Shown piece after piece: positions 44,262 to 52,350 of a stretch of DNA of 64,000 bases. The number at the start of each line of letters is the position of its first letter. Positions within the stretch are counted from its first letter, which is position 1. The stretch lies in NCBI RefSeq assembly GCF_047556435.1, contig NZ_CP180210.1, forward strand, positions 4,340,001 through 4,404,000. The letters run 5' to 3'. A model generated the notes under the pieces. It worked only from the letters and a program-made list of their open reading frames with translations. It searched no databases and had not been told where the DNA came from. Both the position numbers and the translations under genes were made by a program. Source of the stretch: Alteromonas sp047556435. Its GTDB lineage: Bacteria > Pseudomonadota > Gammaproteobacteria > Enterobacterales > Alteromonadaceae.

Positions 44262-45274
44262 GACACCTTCCTTTCTTTTGAAGCCAGTGTCTGTAATGCA
44301 GCATTGTTTGTGGCGGGATCCCAGAAATCATAGAAATTGAACCACTGATACGGGGCTTTCAGGCAATGCTCCTCCAGCTTATCAGCAAATGTTTGCGCAT
44401 ACCTTTCCAAATCTTGGTTTCTGGTCTTACGCGAAAGCTCGAGCTTTTCACACAAGGGGGTGACATCGAACACAACCTTGTTATCTTCGTTCTCATCCCG
44501 GTACGCAAACATCAGCTTTACCGGGCAGGCTAATGCTTTTGCCAGCATATAAGGACCAATAGGCAAAGGAGCGTTGTTGCCAAAGAATGTCACATTAACC
44601 GTGCGTCCAATGCCACTAAGAGGAATGCGATCGCCAGCGATAAACACCCACTCGCCCGCATCGATTTTTTCCTTTAGCTTCATGATGGTGCTGACATCAA
44701 ACTCATCGACCTGAAACACATTTAAGCGCGACTCTTCGTTTTGTTTTTGCATCATTTTCACGAAGTTGCCGGCATGCTTGTCGTAAAGCAGAATATTGAT
44801 TACTTTGCTTCTGTAGCGGTGCATAAAACCGCGGCAAAACTCGAGATTCCCAAAATGCGAACCGATAATAAGCTGACCGCGCGTATCGTTTTTGAACTCT
44901 TCAACTTTTTCCGGTGATGTCAGCACAAAGTCACTTTCATCGATTTTCACCAGCCAGCCGAGAATTTTATCTAAAATGACTTCTGAGAAGCTTTTGAAGT
45001 GAAGCAATACGTGAAAATTATTGGGCCGCATCGTCCAGCTATCCGGGCGTTGACGAAAGTGAGCACGCAAAAACTGCTTTGAAGCACGGCGCTGATCATG
45101 ACGGGTAAGCAGGAAATATAACGCAACCGGATACATCGTCATGGAGAACACCCACCTGCCGAAAATCCGGTACACCCAATAGATAAACCGCATACCTGTA
45201 AGCGTTCCGGCCTCTTTCATCGACGACCAGTGAGCCTGTTCGGGAGGGGTATCTGGTAATTTATTATTAGTCAT
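44258..45274 (-). CDS. LpxL/HtrB-type lysophospholipid acyltransferase
   Basis: 338 residues of the lipid A acyltransferase superfamily. One N-terminal membrane helix (about 42-60), the HX4E catalytic motif in GSHFGNLEF and the AGDRIPL segment typical of the family. Expected to transfer an acyl or aryl-polyenoyl group from ACP to a lipid acceptor in the inner membrane. Overlaps the neighbouring genes by 4 bp on both sides. Confidence 0.88.
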   Translation of the reverse strand: MTNNKLPDTPPEQAHWSSMKEAGTLTGMRFIYWVYRIFGRWVFSMTMYPVALYFLLTRHDQRRASKQFLRAHFRQRPDSWTMRPNNFHVLLHFKSFSEVILDKILGWLVKIDESDFVLTSPEKVEEFKNDTRGQLIIGSHFGNLEFCRGFMHRYRSKVINILLYDKHAGNFVKMMQKQNEESRLNVFQVDEFDVSTIMKLKEKIDAGEWVFIAGDRIPLSGIGRTVNVTFFGNNAPLPIGPYMLAKALACPVKLMFAYRDENEDNKVVFDVTPLCEKLELSRKTRNQDLERYAQTFADKLEEHCLKAPYQWFNFYDFWDPATNNAALQTLASKERKVS

Positions 45275-46020
45275 TTTGAAGAAAACAGCCCCTGCAACCG
45301 CTTATAGATGATAGCCGGAAGCCTGATCAGCATGCCGAACATTAACCGCACATGCAGTCTGATTAACATCAGATTATCTCTCAGATAATGAAAATGGGAG
45401 ACCGTATTTTCATGGTAAATCACTTTGGTAGGGATGAAGTGCACTTCAATATTCGCCCACACCGCTTTTACCAGGAGCTCAGGATCAAAATCCATGCGTG
45501 GGCCCAGATAATAGTGGTCTACCAAATGGTTAATTTTACTTAGAGGATAGACCCTGAACCCACATAGCCCATCTTTAACTCTGAATGACAATGTTTCAAT
45601 GGCCACCCAGAAATCAGTGATTTTTCGACCATATTTACGTACCAGCGGAACCGTTTCATCAAAGTAAGGCTGGCCTGAAATGATGGTATCAGGGTGGGCG
45701 TTGCTGTAGGACAGCATGGCGTCGACATCAGCAATATTATGCTGCCCGTCGGCATCCAGTTGTAATACATGGGTAAAGCCAAGCGCGCTGGCGTAATAAC
45801 AGCCGCTAACCACCGACGCGCCCTTGCCCCGGTTAGCCTGATGCTGCACAAGATGAAAGTCCGGGTAGGGGGATAGCAGCGCTTTGAGCGCATCTACACT
45901 TGACGGTTCACTGCCATCATCGACTACGATACACGGTAAGCCCAGTTTGACTAATTCAGGCAGAAACTTTTCAAACAGGTCGTGGTGATTGTAGTGAGGA
46001 ATAATAATGCAATACTTCAT
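45271..46020 (-). CDS. family-2 glycosyltransferase of the polyene cluster
   Basis: 249 residues, GT-A fold: IIIPHYNHHDLF at the N terminus, VVDDGSE nucleotide site and LQLDADGQHN (DxD motif). A C-terminal amphipathic/hydrophobic segment (about 205-240) may bind the membrane. Such a gene is frequent in aryl polyene clusters, where a sugar may be placed on the lipid anchor. Overlaps its neighbours by 4 bp. Confidence 0.9.
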   Translation of the reverse strand: MKYCIIIPHYNHHDLFEKFLPELVKLGLPCIVVDDGSEPSSVDALKALLSPYPDFHLVQHQANRGKGASVVSGCYYASALGFTHVLQLDADGQHNIADVDAMLSYSNAHPDTIISGQPYFDETVPLVRKYGRKITDFWVAIETLSFRVKDGLCGFRVYPLSKINHLVDHYYLGPRMDFDPELLVKAVWANIEVHFIPTKVIYHENTVSHFHYLRDNLMLIRLHVRLMFGMLIRLPAIIYKRLQGLFSSK

Positions 46021-46400
46021 GATGGAATAAACTTAAAACTCCCGGTTGAAAACGAGTCACTCTCGTTGAAGTAGTGAAACGCCAGCGTGCCTTTTTCCGC
46101 ATTGAAACGTAATTCCAGTGTCATCCTGGTGTCAGGCAAAACCATGGACTTGAATTTGATATTCGTCAACTGGCTAAATACGCGATCACCGGCAAATACC
46201 GCTTTCCCTATTTTCCCAGCCCAGTCTATCTGAACGACACCCGGCAATACTTTTTGTTGCGGAAAATGCCCGTCAAACCAGGAGAGTTTGTCGCTCACAT
46301 ATAGCGATAACACCGCATTATCAGCCGACGTGCTCTCAGCGAGAATTTCCGGGCCCTCATTCTGACCAAATAACGTACTGAATGTGCTTTTAGTTTTCAT
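46017..46400 (-). CDS. ApeI-like 3-hydroxyacyl-ACP dehydratase 2
   Basis: 127 residues from the ATG at 46400; the frame is open 17 codons further, but that lies inside the preceding gene. FDGHFPQQKVLPGVVQIDW (quoted in part: FDGHFP) carries the catalytic His of FabA/FabZ-like ApeI dehydratases. With FabZ-like 1 it should remove water from the polyene intermediates. Confidence 0.87.
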   Translation of the reverse strand: MKTKSTFSTLFGQNEGPEILAESTSADNAVLSLYVSDKLSWFDGHFPQQKVLPGVVQIDWAGKIGKAVFAGDRVFSQLTNIKFKSMVLPDTRMTLELRFNAEKGTLAFHYFNESDSFSTGSFKFIPS

Positions 46401-47001
46401 CGTCAACAATGTTGTGTTTCTTCTTGTAAAACCCGCGGTAGCCAAATTCAATCAGTGCGAAGCTACCAATGAGCACATATGAGATAAGGCCGTTATACAA
46501 TGCCCATGTTGCCGTGCTGGAGAACCAGGCGGTATAGGCTGCAATGATGCCATTGAACAACAACAATAGCCCCCAACACAAGGTAAGCGTTCTCAGGTAT
46601 CCGGCCGCGGCCTGGGGCGGCTTCTTGCCACCCGCTATGGCAAATTTTTCTATCAGGGTTTGCGAGTCTGTAAGTGAAACAAGGAACATCAGTCCCATGC
46701 CAACGTTCATTAATACCGGATAAAATTTCAGCATAATAACGCTGTCGTACAGCATTACCAGAAGACAGAAAACCGACACCACCCCCGGTAATAACCATTC
46801 TTTGTACCCATTGATGTTACCTGAAGCGACAACCCTGAGCACCACCAGCAATAAAAGTATGCCCGCATACCAACCGGGGGCAATTTTATCGATATGCAGA
46901 TAGACGACTACAGGATACGCAATAAGAGACACTACAAGCAGTAGCGTAACGACGCCTTTCAGAAGGCTGGGCCTCAAGCGCTTGGGCCGATCATGTCGCA
47001 T
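46390..47001 (-). CDS. COG4648-like integral membrane protein of the polyene cluster
   Basis: 203 residues with about six membrane helices (from about 15 to 190) and a basic N terminus (RHDRPKRLRPS). Members of this family sit in aryl polyene clusters between the dehydratase and halogenase-type genes and have no established role. TAATG overlap with the upstream halogenase. Confidence 0.75.
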   Translation of the reverse strand: MRHDRPKRLRPSLLKGVVTLLLVVSLIAYPVVVYLHIDKIAPGWYAGILLLLVVLRVVASGNINGYKEWLLPGVVSVFCLLVMLYDSVIMLKFYPVLMNVGMGLMFLVSLTDSQTLIEKFAIAGGKKPPQAAAGYLRTLTLCWGLLLLFNGIIAAYTAWFSSTATWALYNGLISYVLIGSFALIEFGYRGFYKKKHNIVDDEN

Positions 47002-48572
47002 TATGCAAGAACACTTTGCCTGTAATTGCCGAGTACGGTGCGTTCATCGTCGTCAATATCCATTGATGGGTTATCAGCAAGCATATCCTCAAGGTACGGC
47101 ACGACTTTTTGCATAACGGCGATGTTGGCGGCCAATGCCTTTTCTACATCGATATTTTCTTGCTGGAGAACATCGTTAAGCTGGCTGAGACACGGGACCA
47201 GGAACTGATCCATAAATACGCCTTTTGCCGGTAACACCTGACGCTTTTGAGCACGCTGGCTTAATAGCATCTGCATTTTCTTATTCAGCTTTTGTGACTT
47301 CATCAGGTCCGGAGTAATTTTCCGCATTTTGTCGATATCACCTATGGTGTCGGTGAAAAACAGCAGCGCAAACACACCCCAGTAGTAGGTATAGTCCCAG
47401 ACAAGCTTGACCGACATCATCTGACGATCGCCAAACCCACCATACTGGTCTTTGTACAAAGACAGCGTATTTTCGAAAAATGAGTCATAAAACTTGTGGA
47501 ATAACGCACTGTCAAAACGAATATCATGGCCCGAAAAATCACGGGTAATAAGATGGGTGATAAACGTATTGTTCAGTGCAATGAAATCGCTTCCCGGAGA
47601 ATAGAAAGGGTCGGAAAATGCGCCGGCTTCACCGGTCAGCGCCCAGCCCTCATCTGAAAACATTTGCTTGCACCCATAGGAGTAGTCCTCCATCAGATGG
47701 AAGTCGAGAAGCGTTGCACCACGTAGTGATTTTGCACAATTAGGGTGTTCTTTCTCTAACCATACCAGCGCATCGTCGTAGTTTTTTATGCCGCTTTGTG
47801 CCAGTGCGGTGTCATCCATTACAATACCAACGCTGGTGGCACCCGACGCCAGCGGTATTATCCATACCCAGTAGCCTGGCCCCATTAAATGATTTGTGCT
47901 TAGCCAGCGTTTACCGGGTTCACACACCCGGTTTTGCCAGGCCGGATTGTCAGACCACTCATCGATAATAATTCGTTTATCAACCCGGAAAAAAACCGCG
48001 TTTCCTTTGTGTCCGGTAGGTTTATTAAGCCCCAGCTTTGTTTTTAACAACGCCTGGCGACCTGCCGCGTCCACAATCCAGCGCCCGGTGATACGGTAAG
48101 TCTGCTCGCTCTGCGTACAGATAACTTCCTGCTGCTTGTTACCCAGCGTAATAGATACCGGCATAGCACTATCTATTACGGTTACGCCTTTCTCTGTCAG
48201 CAGTTCGTGAAGATAATTTTCAAGTGTGCCGCGCTCTATCTGATAGGCGGGGATACCAAACAGTTCGCTGACACCAAGTTCGTCGTAGTCACTGTAATCA
48301 CCAGCGACATTTCCAAAGAAGCACCGCAGTCCGTATTTTCGCAAATGATGCTGTTGGAAGTGGTCTTTCAGGCCCAGTACATCCGTAAAATAGTGCGCGC
48401 CTATCTCAACCGTTGACTCTCCCACTTTTGCCGTTGTGTCGGGGACGGGGAAGGTATTTTTCTCGATAATAGTGATAGCAAGTGCCGAATTGGAATTCAG
48501 TAACTGCAGCGCAAGACTCATTCCTGCCAGGCCACCACCTGCAATGATAATGTCTGTTTTGATGTCTTTCAT
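47001..48572 (-). CDS. flavin-dependent halogenase of the polyene cluster
   Basis: 523 residues. FAD site GGGLAG (12-17), VGES (50-53), and a Lys at 79 in LRKYGLR, which lines up with the catalytic Lys79 of tryptophan halogenases PrnA/RebH. The halogenase fingerprints WxWxIP (WVWIIP, 235-240) and FxxPxxSxG (FSDPFYSPG, 319-327) are both exact. Predicted reaction: FADH2- and O2-dependent chlorination or bromination of the aryl (phenolic) group, using a flavin reductase from elsewhere. Xanthomonadins are brominated, so this fits the cluster. Confidence 0.88.
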   Translation of the reverse strand: MKDIKTDIIIAGGGLAGMSLALQLLNSNSALAITIIEKNTFPVPDTTAKVGESTVEIGAHYFTDVLGLKDHFQQHHLRKYGLRCFFGNVAGDYSDYDELGVSELFGIPAYQIERGTLENYLHELLTEKGVTVIDSAMPVSITLGNKQQEVICTQSEQTYRITGRWIVDAAGRQALLKTKLGLNKPTGHKGNAVFFRVDKRIIIDEWSDNPAWQNRVCEPGKRWLSTNHLMGPGYWVWIIPLASGATSVGIVMDDTALAQSGIKNYDDALVWLEKEHPNCAKSLRGATLLDFHLMEDYSYGCKQMFSDEGWALTGEAGAFSDPFYSPGSDFIALNNTFITHLITRDFSGHDIRFDSALFHKFYDSFFENTLSLYKDQYGGFGDRQMMSVKLVWDYTYYWGVFALLFFTDTIGDIDKMRKITPDLMKSQKLNKKMQMLLSQRAQKRQVLPAKGVFMDQFLVPCLSQLNDVLQQENIDVEKALAANIAVMQKVVPYLEDMLADNPSMDIDDDERTVLGNYRQSVLA

Positions 48573-48580
48573 GGGAAAAC

Positions 48581-49393
48581 CTACACGCAGTTAAATGCTA
48601 TCGACGTCGCCTTGCTAAGCGGCATAGCGATGGTGGCATTGTTATTGGGCTGGCTGAAAATCTCTGCCAGACACAATACCCTTGCACTCGGATTGTCAGA
48701 ATACAATGAAGAAATATAGTCGCTGGTGTTTCGCAAAGTCGGCCACTTTTCAACGGGCGTATTCTGAACAGTTACCGATAAAGCAACACCCTCTATGTCA
48801 GCGGCATCAGGATAGATAATCAGCGAAAAGGCAAACGCTTGCTGGTTGCTCAGAATTGGCTGCAGCACATCTGCTACCGGCGCATCATAAAACGTAACCA
48901 ACACCGGTACGCCCTCAGATTCACACTGAATGATTGCTTCAAGCAACGCCAGCGACACCGATTGTTGGTAACCTGCAACCGAGTTCGCTGCACTCATGGT
49001 ATGGGTACTGATTGTCCAGTATCCGGCAGGGGCGTTATGTACCGAATTATGAAATTTTGTCGGTGACAATTCTTTGTGTTCAGACGCCAGCGTACGGCAC
49101 ATATAATCTGTAAGATCTGTATCGCCCAGACCAGACACAAACACGCAGGTTAACGCGTCGGGCGACACGTTTGCTGACTGCGTTGCCTGCCAGGAACTCT
49201 CGACGGCCAGGCGCACCGGCAACGGCGCTCTGCGACGTTCATTTGCAGGGATCACCGCTGGCTTAGGGCCTTTACTGGCGCTATCGGGTAAGGTGTCACC
49301 ATTAAGCAGAGCCTGAAGCGCCTGCCAGCTGTCGAAGTAATTTCCCCATGCACCAATGCCTGCTACTTTACATTTCAATTCTTTTGCATGCAT
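48581..49393 (-). CDS. chain-length-factor-like ketosynthase partner
   Basis: 270 residues from the ATG at 49393, which follows the ketosynthase stop by one base (TAAAATG). It has the N-terminal thiolase-like half (KFHNSVHNAPAGYW, SAANSVAGYQQS) with no active-site Cys at the expected place and no C-terminal half, as in the ketosynthase chain-length-factor family found in aryl polyene clusters. Should dimerise with the ketosynthase at 49395 and set chain length. Confidence 0.85.
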   Translation of the reverse strand: MHAKELKCKVAGIGAWGNYFDSWQALQALLNGDTLPDSASKGPKPAVIPANERRRAPLPVRLAVESSWQATQSANVSPDALTCVFVSGLGDTDLTDYMCRTLASEHKELSPTKFHNSVHNAPAGYWTISTHTMSAANSVAGYQQSVSLALLEAIIQCESEGVPVLVTFYDAPVADVLQPILSNQQAFAFSLIIYPDAADIEGVALSVTVQNTPVEKWPTLRNTSDYISSLYSDNPSARVLCLAEIFSQPNNNATIAMPLSKATSIAFNCV

Positions 49394-49394
49394 T

Positions 49395-50573
49395 TTATCT
49401 GACCTTACTGAACAACAACGTGCAGTTGTTACCGCCAAAACCAAAGGAGTTTGTCATAACGTGCTGACACACTTTATGTTGGTCTGTCGCGGTGATAGAA
49501 AAATTGAGTGCCTCATCCAGCGTTTCAAGATTTTTAGAGCCCGGAATCACATTCGTGTTCAGGACATCCATAGTGATAATTGCTTCGGTGATCCCAGCCG
49601 CACCAAGAGTATGGCCCATCCACGCTTTCGTAGAAGAACACAACGTGGTTTTCGGAAACAGATCAGACACAAGCTGACCTTCAATAAGATCATTCGCGCG
49701 ACTGGCTGTGCCATGCAAGTTAATATAATCAATCGCTTCAGGTTCCAGAGCAGCGCGTTGCAATGCCTGAGTCATTGACATGCGGGCACCAAGCCCCTCC
49801 GGATGGGGATGTGACATGTGATGTGCATCGGAGCTTTCGCCATAGCCGGTAAGACGAATACCGCTACCATTTTCGTTCTCACCTGAACGCTGCAATATCG
49901 CAAACCCAGACGCTTCTCCTAAATTGATTCCATCGCGATGATGGTCAAAAGGCTTGCATGGGTTTGTCGACAGTAACTGCAGAGAGTTGAAACCATGCAG
50001 CACACTCAGACACAGCGTATCCACGCCACCCACCAGCACCGCATCAACAATATTGCATTCCAACCAGCGTGCGGCCGTGGCAAATACCTTGGCAGAAGAG
50101 GAACAAGCTGTATTAATCGTTAATGCAGGGCCTTCAATACCGGTGTAGTGCGCAACAAACAAACTGGGCGCATGCGGGTTGTGTACCAGCGGCTGCTGAT
50201 ATGCGGTAGCAAGCTCACCGTTTTCATTCAGGCAGGTATACGCGGTTTCGGTGCGGTCTATACTGGATGTACTTGAGCCCATAACCAGGCCAATGCGGGA
50301 AGATCCATACTTCTTCTGCAGGCCGGAAAGTGTATTTCGTAGTGTTCCTTGCTCAAGACCAAGCGCAGCCAGCGCATTGTTTCGGCTTTGCCACTGATTG
50401 AGGTCATCGACAGCATCAATTTGCTTTACTCTGCCAATCCAGGTATTCAGCTCAGAGCCAGGCAAGTCGTTTTTGATAAGACCGCTGGTGTGCTGTGAGA
50501 GCGAGTTCCGAAGTGCAACGACGTTTACACCCGCAGCAGAGCAGGAGTCGTAGTCAATTATATCAATATTCAT
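49395..50573 (-). CDS. beta-ketoacyl-ACP synthase 2 of the polyene cluster
   Basis: 392 residues with complete triad: Cys157 in NTACSSSAK, His288 in NLHGTASRAND and His321 in WMGHTLGAAG. Adjacent to the catalytically incomplete partner, so probably the extending ketosynthase of the KS-CLF pair. Its start is 243 bp below the ACP gene. Confidence 0.94.
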   Translation of the reverse strand: MNIDIIDYDSCSAAGVNVVALRNSLSQHTSGLIKNDLPGSELNTWIGRVKQIDAVDDLNQWQSRNNALAALGLEQGTLRNTLSGLQKKYGSSRIGLVMGSSTSSIDRTETAYTCLNENGELATAYQQPLVHNPHAPSLFVAHYTGIEGPALTINTACSSSAKVFATAARWLECNIVDAVLVGGVDTLCLSVLHGFNSLQLLSTNPCKPFDHHRDGINLGEASGFAILQRSGENENGSGIRLTGYGESSDAHHMSHPHPEGLGARMSMTQALQRAALEPEAIDYINLHGTASRANDLIEGQLVSDLFPKTTLCSSTKAWMGHTLGAAGITEAIITMDVLNTNVIPGSKNLETLDEALNFSITATDQHKVCQHVMTNSFGFGGNNCTLLFSKVR

Positions 50574-50816
50574 TATTTACATAAGCCAGGCTTTAGTTAT
50601 ATGTCACACGCTCTTCACGAACATCCTGAAACGTCTTTAACGGTCTTGCTAATCTGAATATGATGGTTCTCGCATGGAAAGGTTACGCCAAAAAAGCAGA
50701 GATATACGTGTAAGAGTACAGATTCAGACTATTTCCTGCCACGTCATCGCATGCTAAAAGCACAGGAGCAATGTGGACGTTTTTTTAACGGTTCAGGAGA
50801 TAATCCTTCAACAACG

Positions 50817-51080
50817 CTACCGGTTACTTTCAACATAAGCGGTTAAGCTTCGCAACGTTGCGAAGGCTTCTCTGGTAGATTCATCTTCTGCTTTCAGCTG
50901 AACACCGTACTCTTTTGAAATTGCCAATGAGATTTCAAGCGCATCAATTGAATCAAGCCCCAGACCATCTCCGAATAGTTGTTCTTCTGGTTCAATCTCT
51001 TCCGCTTCCATGTCTTCAAGATTTAGCGCTTCTACCATAAGCTGAGCCATTTTAAATTCGGATTCTGTTTGTGTAGACAT
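50817..51080 (-). CDS. acyl carrier protein 2 of the polyene cluster
   Basis: 87 residues with phosphopantetheine Ser in GLGLDSIDALEI (about residue 54); acidic. Probably carries malonyl or the growing polyene. TTAGGACTG lies upstream of the ATG. It is separated from the ketosynthase by 243 bp without a recognised gene, so that gap may hold an extra promoter. Confidence 0.92.
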   Translation of the reverse strand: MSTQTESEFKMAQLMVEALNLEDMEAEEIEPEEQLFGDGLGLDSIDALEISLAISKEYGVQLKAEDESTREAFATLRSLTAYVESNR

Positions 51081-51124
51081 TGTAATGCAGTCCTAACTTC
51101 TATTTGCTTCAATCTATCAGTTCG

Positions 51125-51137
51125 CTAGTTTAAACTA
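51125..51137. promoter_or_regulatory. operator-like palindrome, copy 2 (CTAGTTTAAACTA)
   Basis: Reverse-complement copy of the 13-mer at 40952-40964, lying between the divergent ACP 2 (minus, start 51080) and phosphopantetheinyl transferase (plus, start 51301). Flanks also match in part: a CATTAAAA/CATTGAAA element follows both copies at nearly the same distance. Confidence 0.6.
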
Positions 51138-51300
51138 ATGTTTCATTAAAAACTATTTATGCATACCCTTTGTAAGTATTCACGAAACCGTCTTGCCATC
51201 CAGTGCAGCCAACGCACTTTCCAGATTAAGAAAAGTATTACAATGGAAGAGATAAGCCGCTGCATGAAAACGCCTTTTTACCACTGGACGACGTACGCAG

Positions 51301-52098
51301 ATGTCTTCTGACTCATTATGTGAAGCCGCTTTTTTATCTACGCTACAACATAGCACTTTTCATTTGTGGCTGGTGGATGAAGAACGCGTAATCAAGGCAG
51401 ATATTTTCCAACGCTTACCCTCATTACTTTCTGAAGAAGAACATGAAAGATGGGTGAATATGGGTGCAAAAAGGAAACAGCAACAATTTTTGATAGCACG
51501 TGCCACGCTTCGAGTCATCCTTAGCCGATACCTTCCCAACACCAGGCCCGACATATTAAGTATCGTAGTTGACTCGTATGGAAAACCTTCCCTTAAGAAT
51601 GCCGGGCACAACGGCATTCAGTTTAATCTCTCACACACAAAGGGCAAAATCCTGATAGGCGTCGCTATCAACAAAAAGATAGGTGTGGATATCGAGTATA
51701 TGGATCCGAAACGTAACTGGAAGGAAATTGCGAGCCATTATTTCCATCCCCGGGAGTGGGACCGTAATTTAGCAATTTACGATAAAAAAAGTGAGTTACG
51801 TGCTATGTCGGCGTTTTACAAACTGTGGACACTGAAAGAGGCGTTTCTTAAGGCAGAGGGCAGGGGAATGGTCACCCCACTGGATCATTTCTATTTCGAC
51901 TGTGCCGATGGTCTGAATCCCAAACTCACAGTGATCAATGACATAAGTGCAAGCAAGGTGTCAGCACCATGGACGTTCTTTCATCAGTATCTGGACGACA
52001 CTTACAGTATGGCTGTTGGGGTGGAGGATACAAAAGAAAGCGTTTCTGATGCCGTCGAGCTTTACGATTTTATGTCCTTCTCTCACGTTCACAGTTAA
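51301..52098 (+). CDS. Sfp-type 4'-phosphopantetheinyl transferase
   Basis: 265 residues. Magnesium/CoA motif IGVDIE (about 133-138) and WTLKEAFLKAEGRG (about 176-189) are complete. Converts apo-ACPs to holo form using coenzyme A, so it should serve the two cluster carriers. Divergent from ACP 2 and downstream of the operator-like palindrome. DNA here is visibly more AT-rich than the core genes on either side (not counted). Confidence 0.92.
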   Translation: MSSDSLCEAAFLSTLQHSTFHLWLVDEERVIKADIFQRLPSLLSEEEHERWVNMGAKRKQQQFLIARATLRVILSRYLPNTRPDILSIVVDSYGKPSLKNAGHNGIQFNLSHTKGKILIGVAINKKIGVDIEYMDPKRNWKEIASHYFHPREWDRNLAIYDKKSELRAMSAFYKLWTLKEAFLKAEGRGMVTPLDHFYFDCADGLNPKLTVINDISASKVSAPWTFFHQYLDDTYSMAVGVEDTKESVSDAVELYDFMSFSHVHS

Positions 52099-52350
52099 GT
52101 CGTAGTAACGCTGTTGCTCGCAGTTCCTTTTTGCTATTCAGGCACAATGTGTCGTTAGCAGTTTCGTTCAATGAAATGTGATGCGAATGCAGATATTTAG
52201 CATATCTTTGTCATTCCCCACCTGGCTCTCAGGCTTATGAAATAGAACCAAAACCTGAGGAAGATGCCACCATAGACTTATTGGTACTGGCCCTAGAGGC
52301 TTTGCGGTTATTCATGTAAGCTTATTGTTCGTGCAGTAGCAAAACCATCC

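Larger units (their letters stand above)
34444..52098. other. aryl-polyene (xanthomonadin-type) biosynthetic gene cluster
   Basis: Two long minus-strand gene runs (50817 down to 42552, and 40816 down to 34444) and two plus-strand genes (41069 ligase, 51301 phosphopantetheinyl transferase). They cover starter synthesis, loading, type II FAS/PKS-like elongation, halogenation, acyl transfer, glycosyl transfer and export. The content matches aryl polyene clusters generally and the Xanthomonas xan cluster specifically in using a chorismatase for the starter unit. Borders are inferred from gene functions and shared operator-like sequences. Confidence 0.88.
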
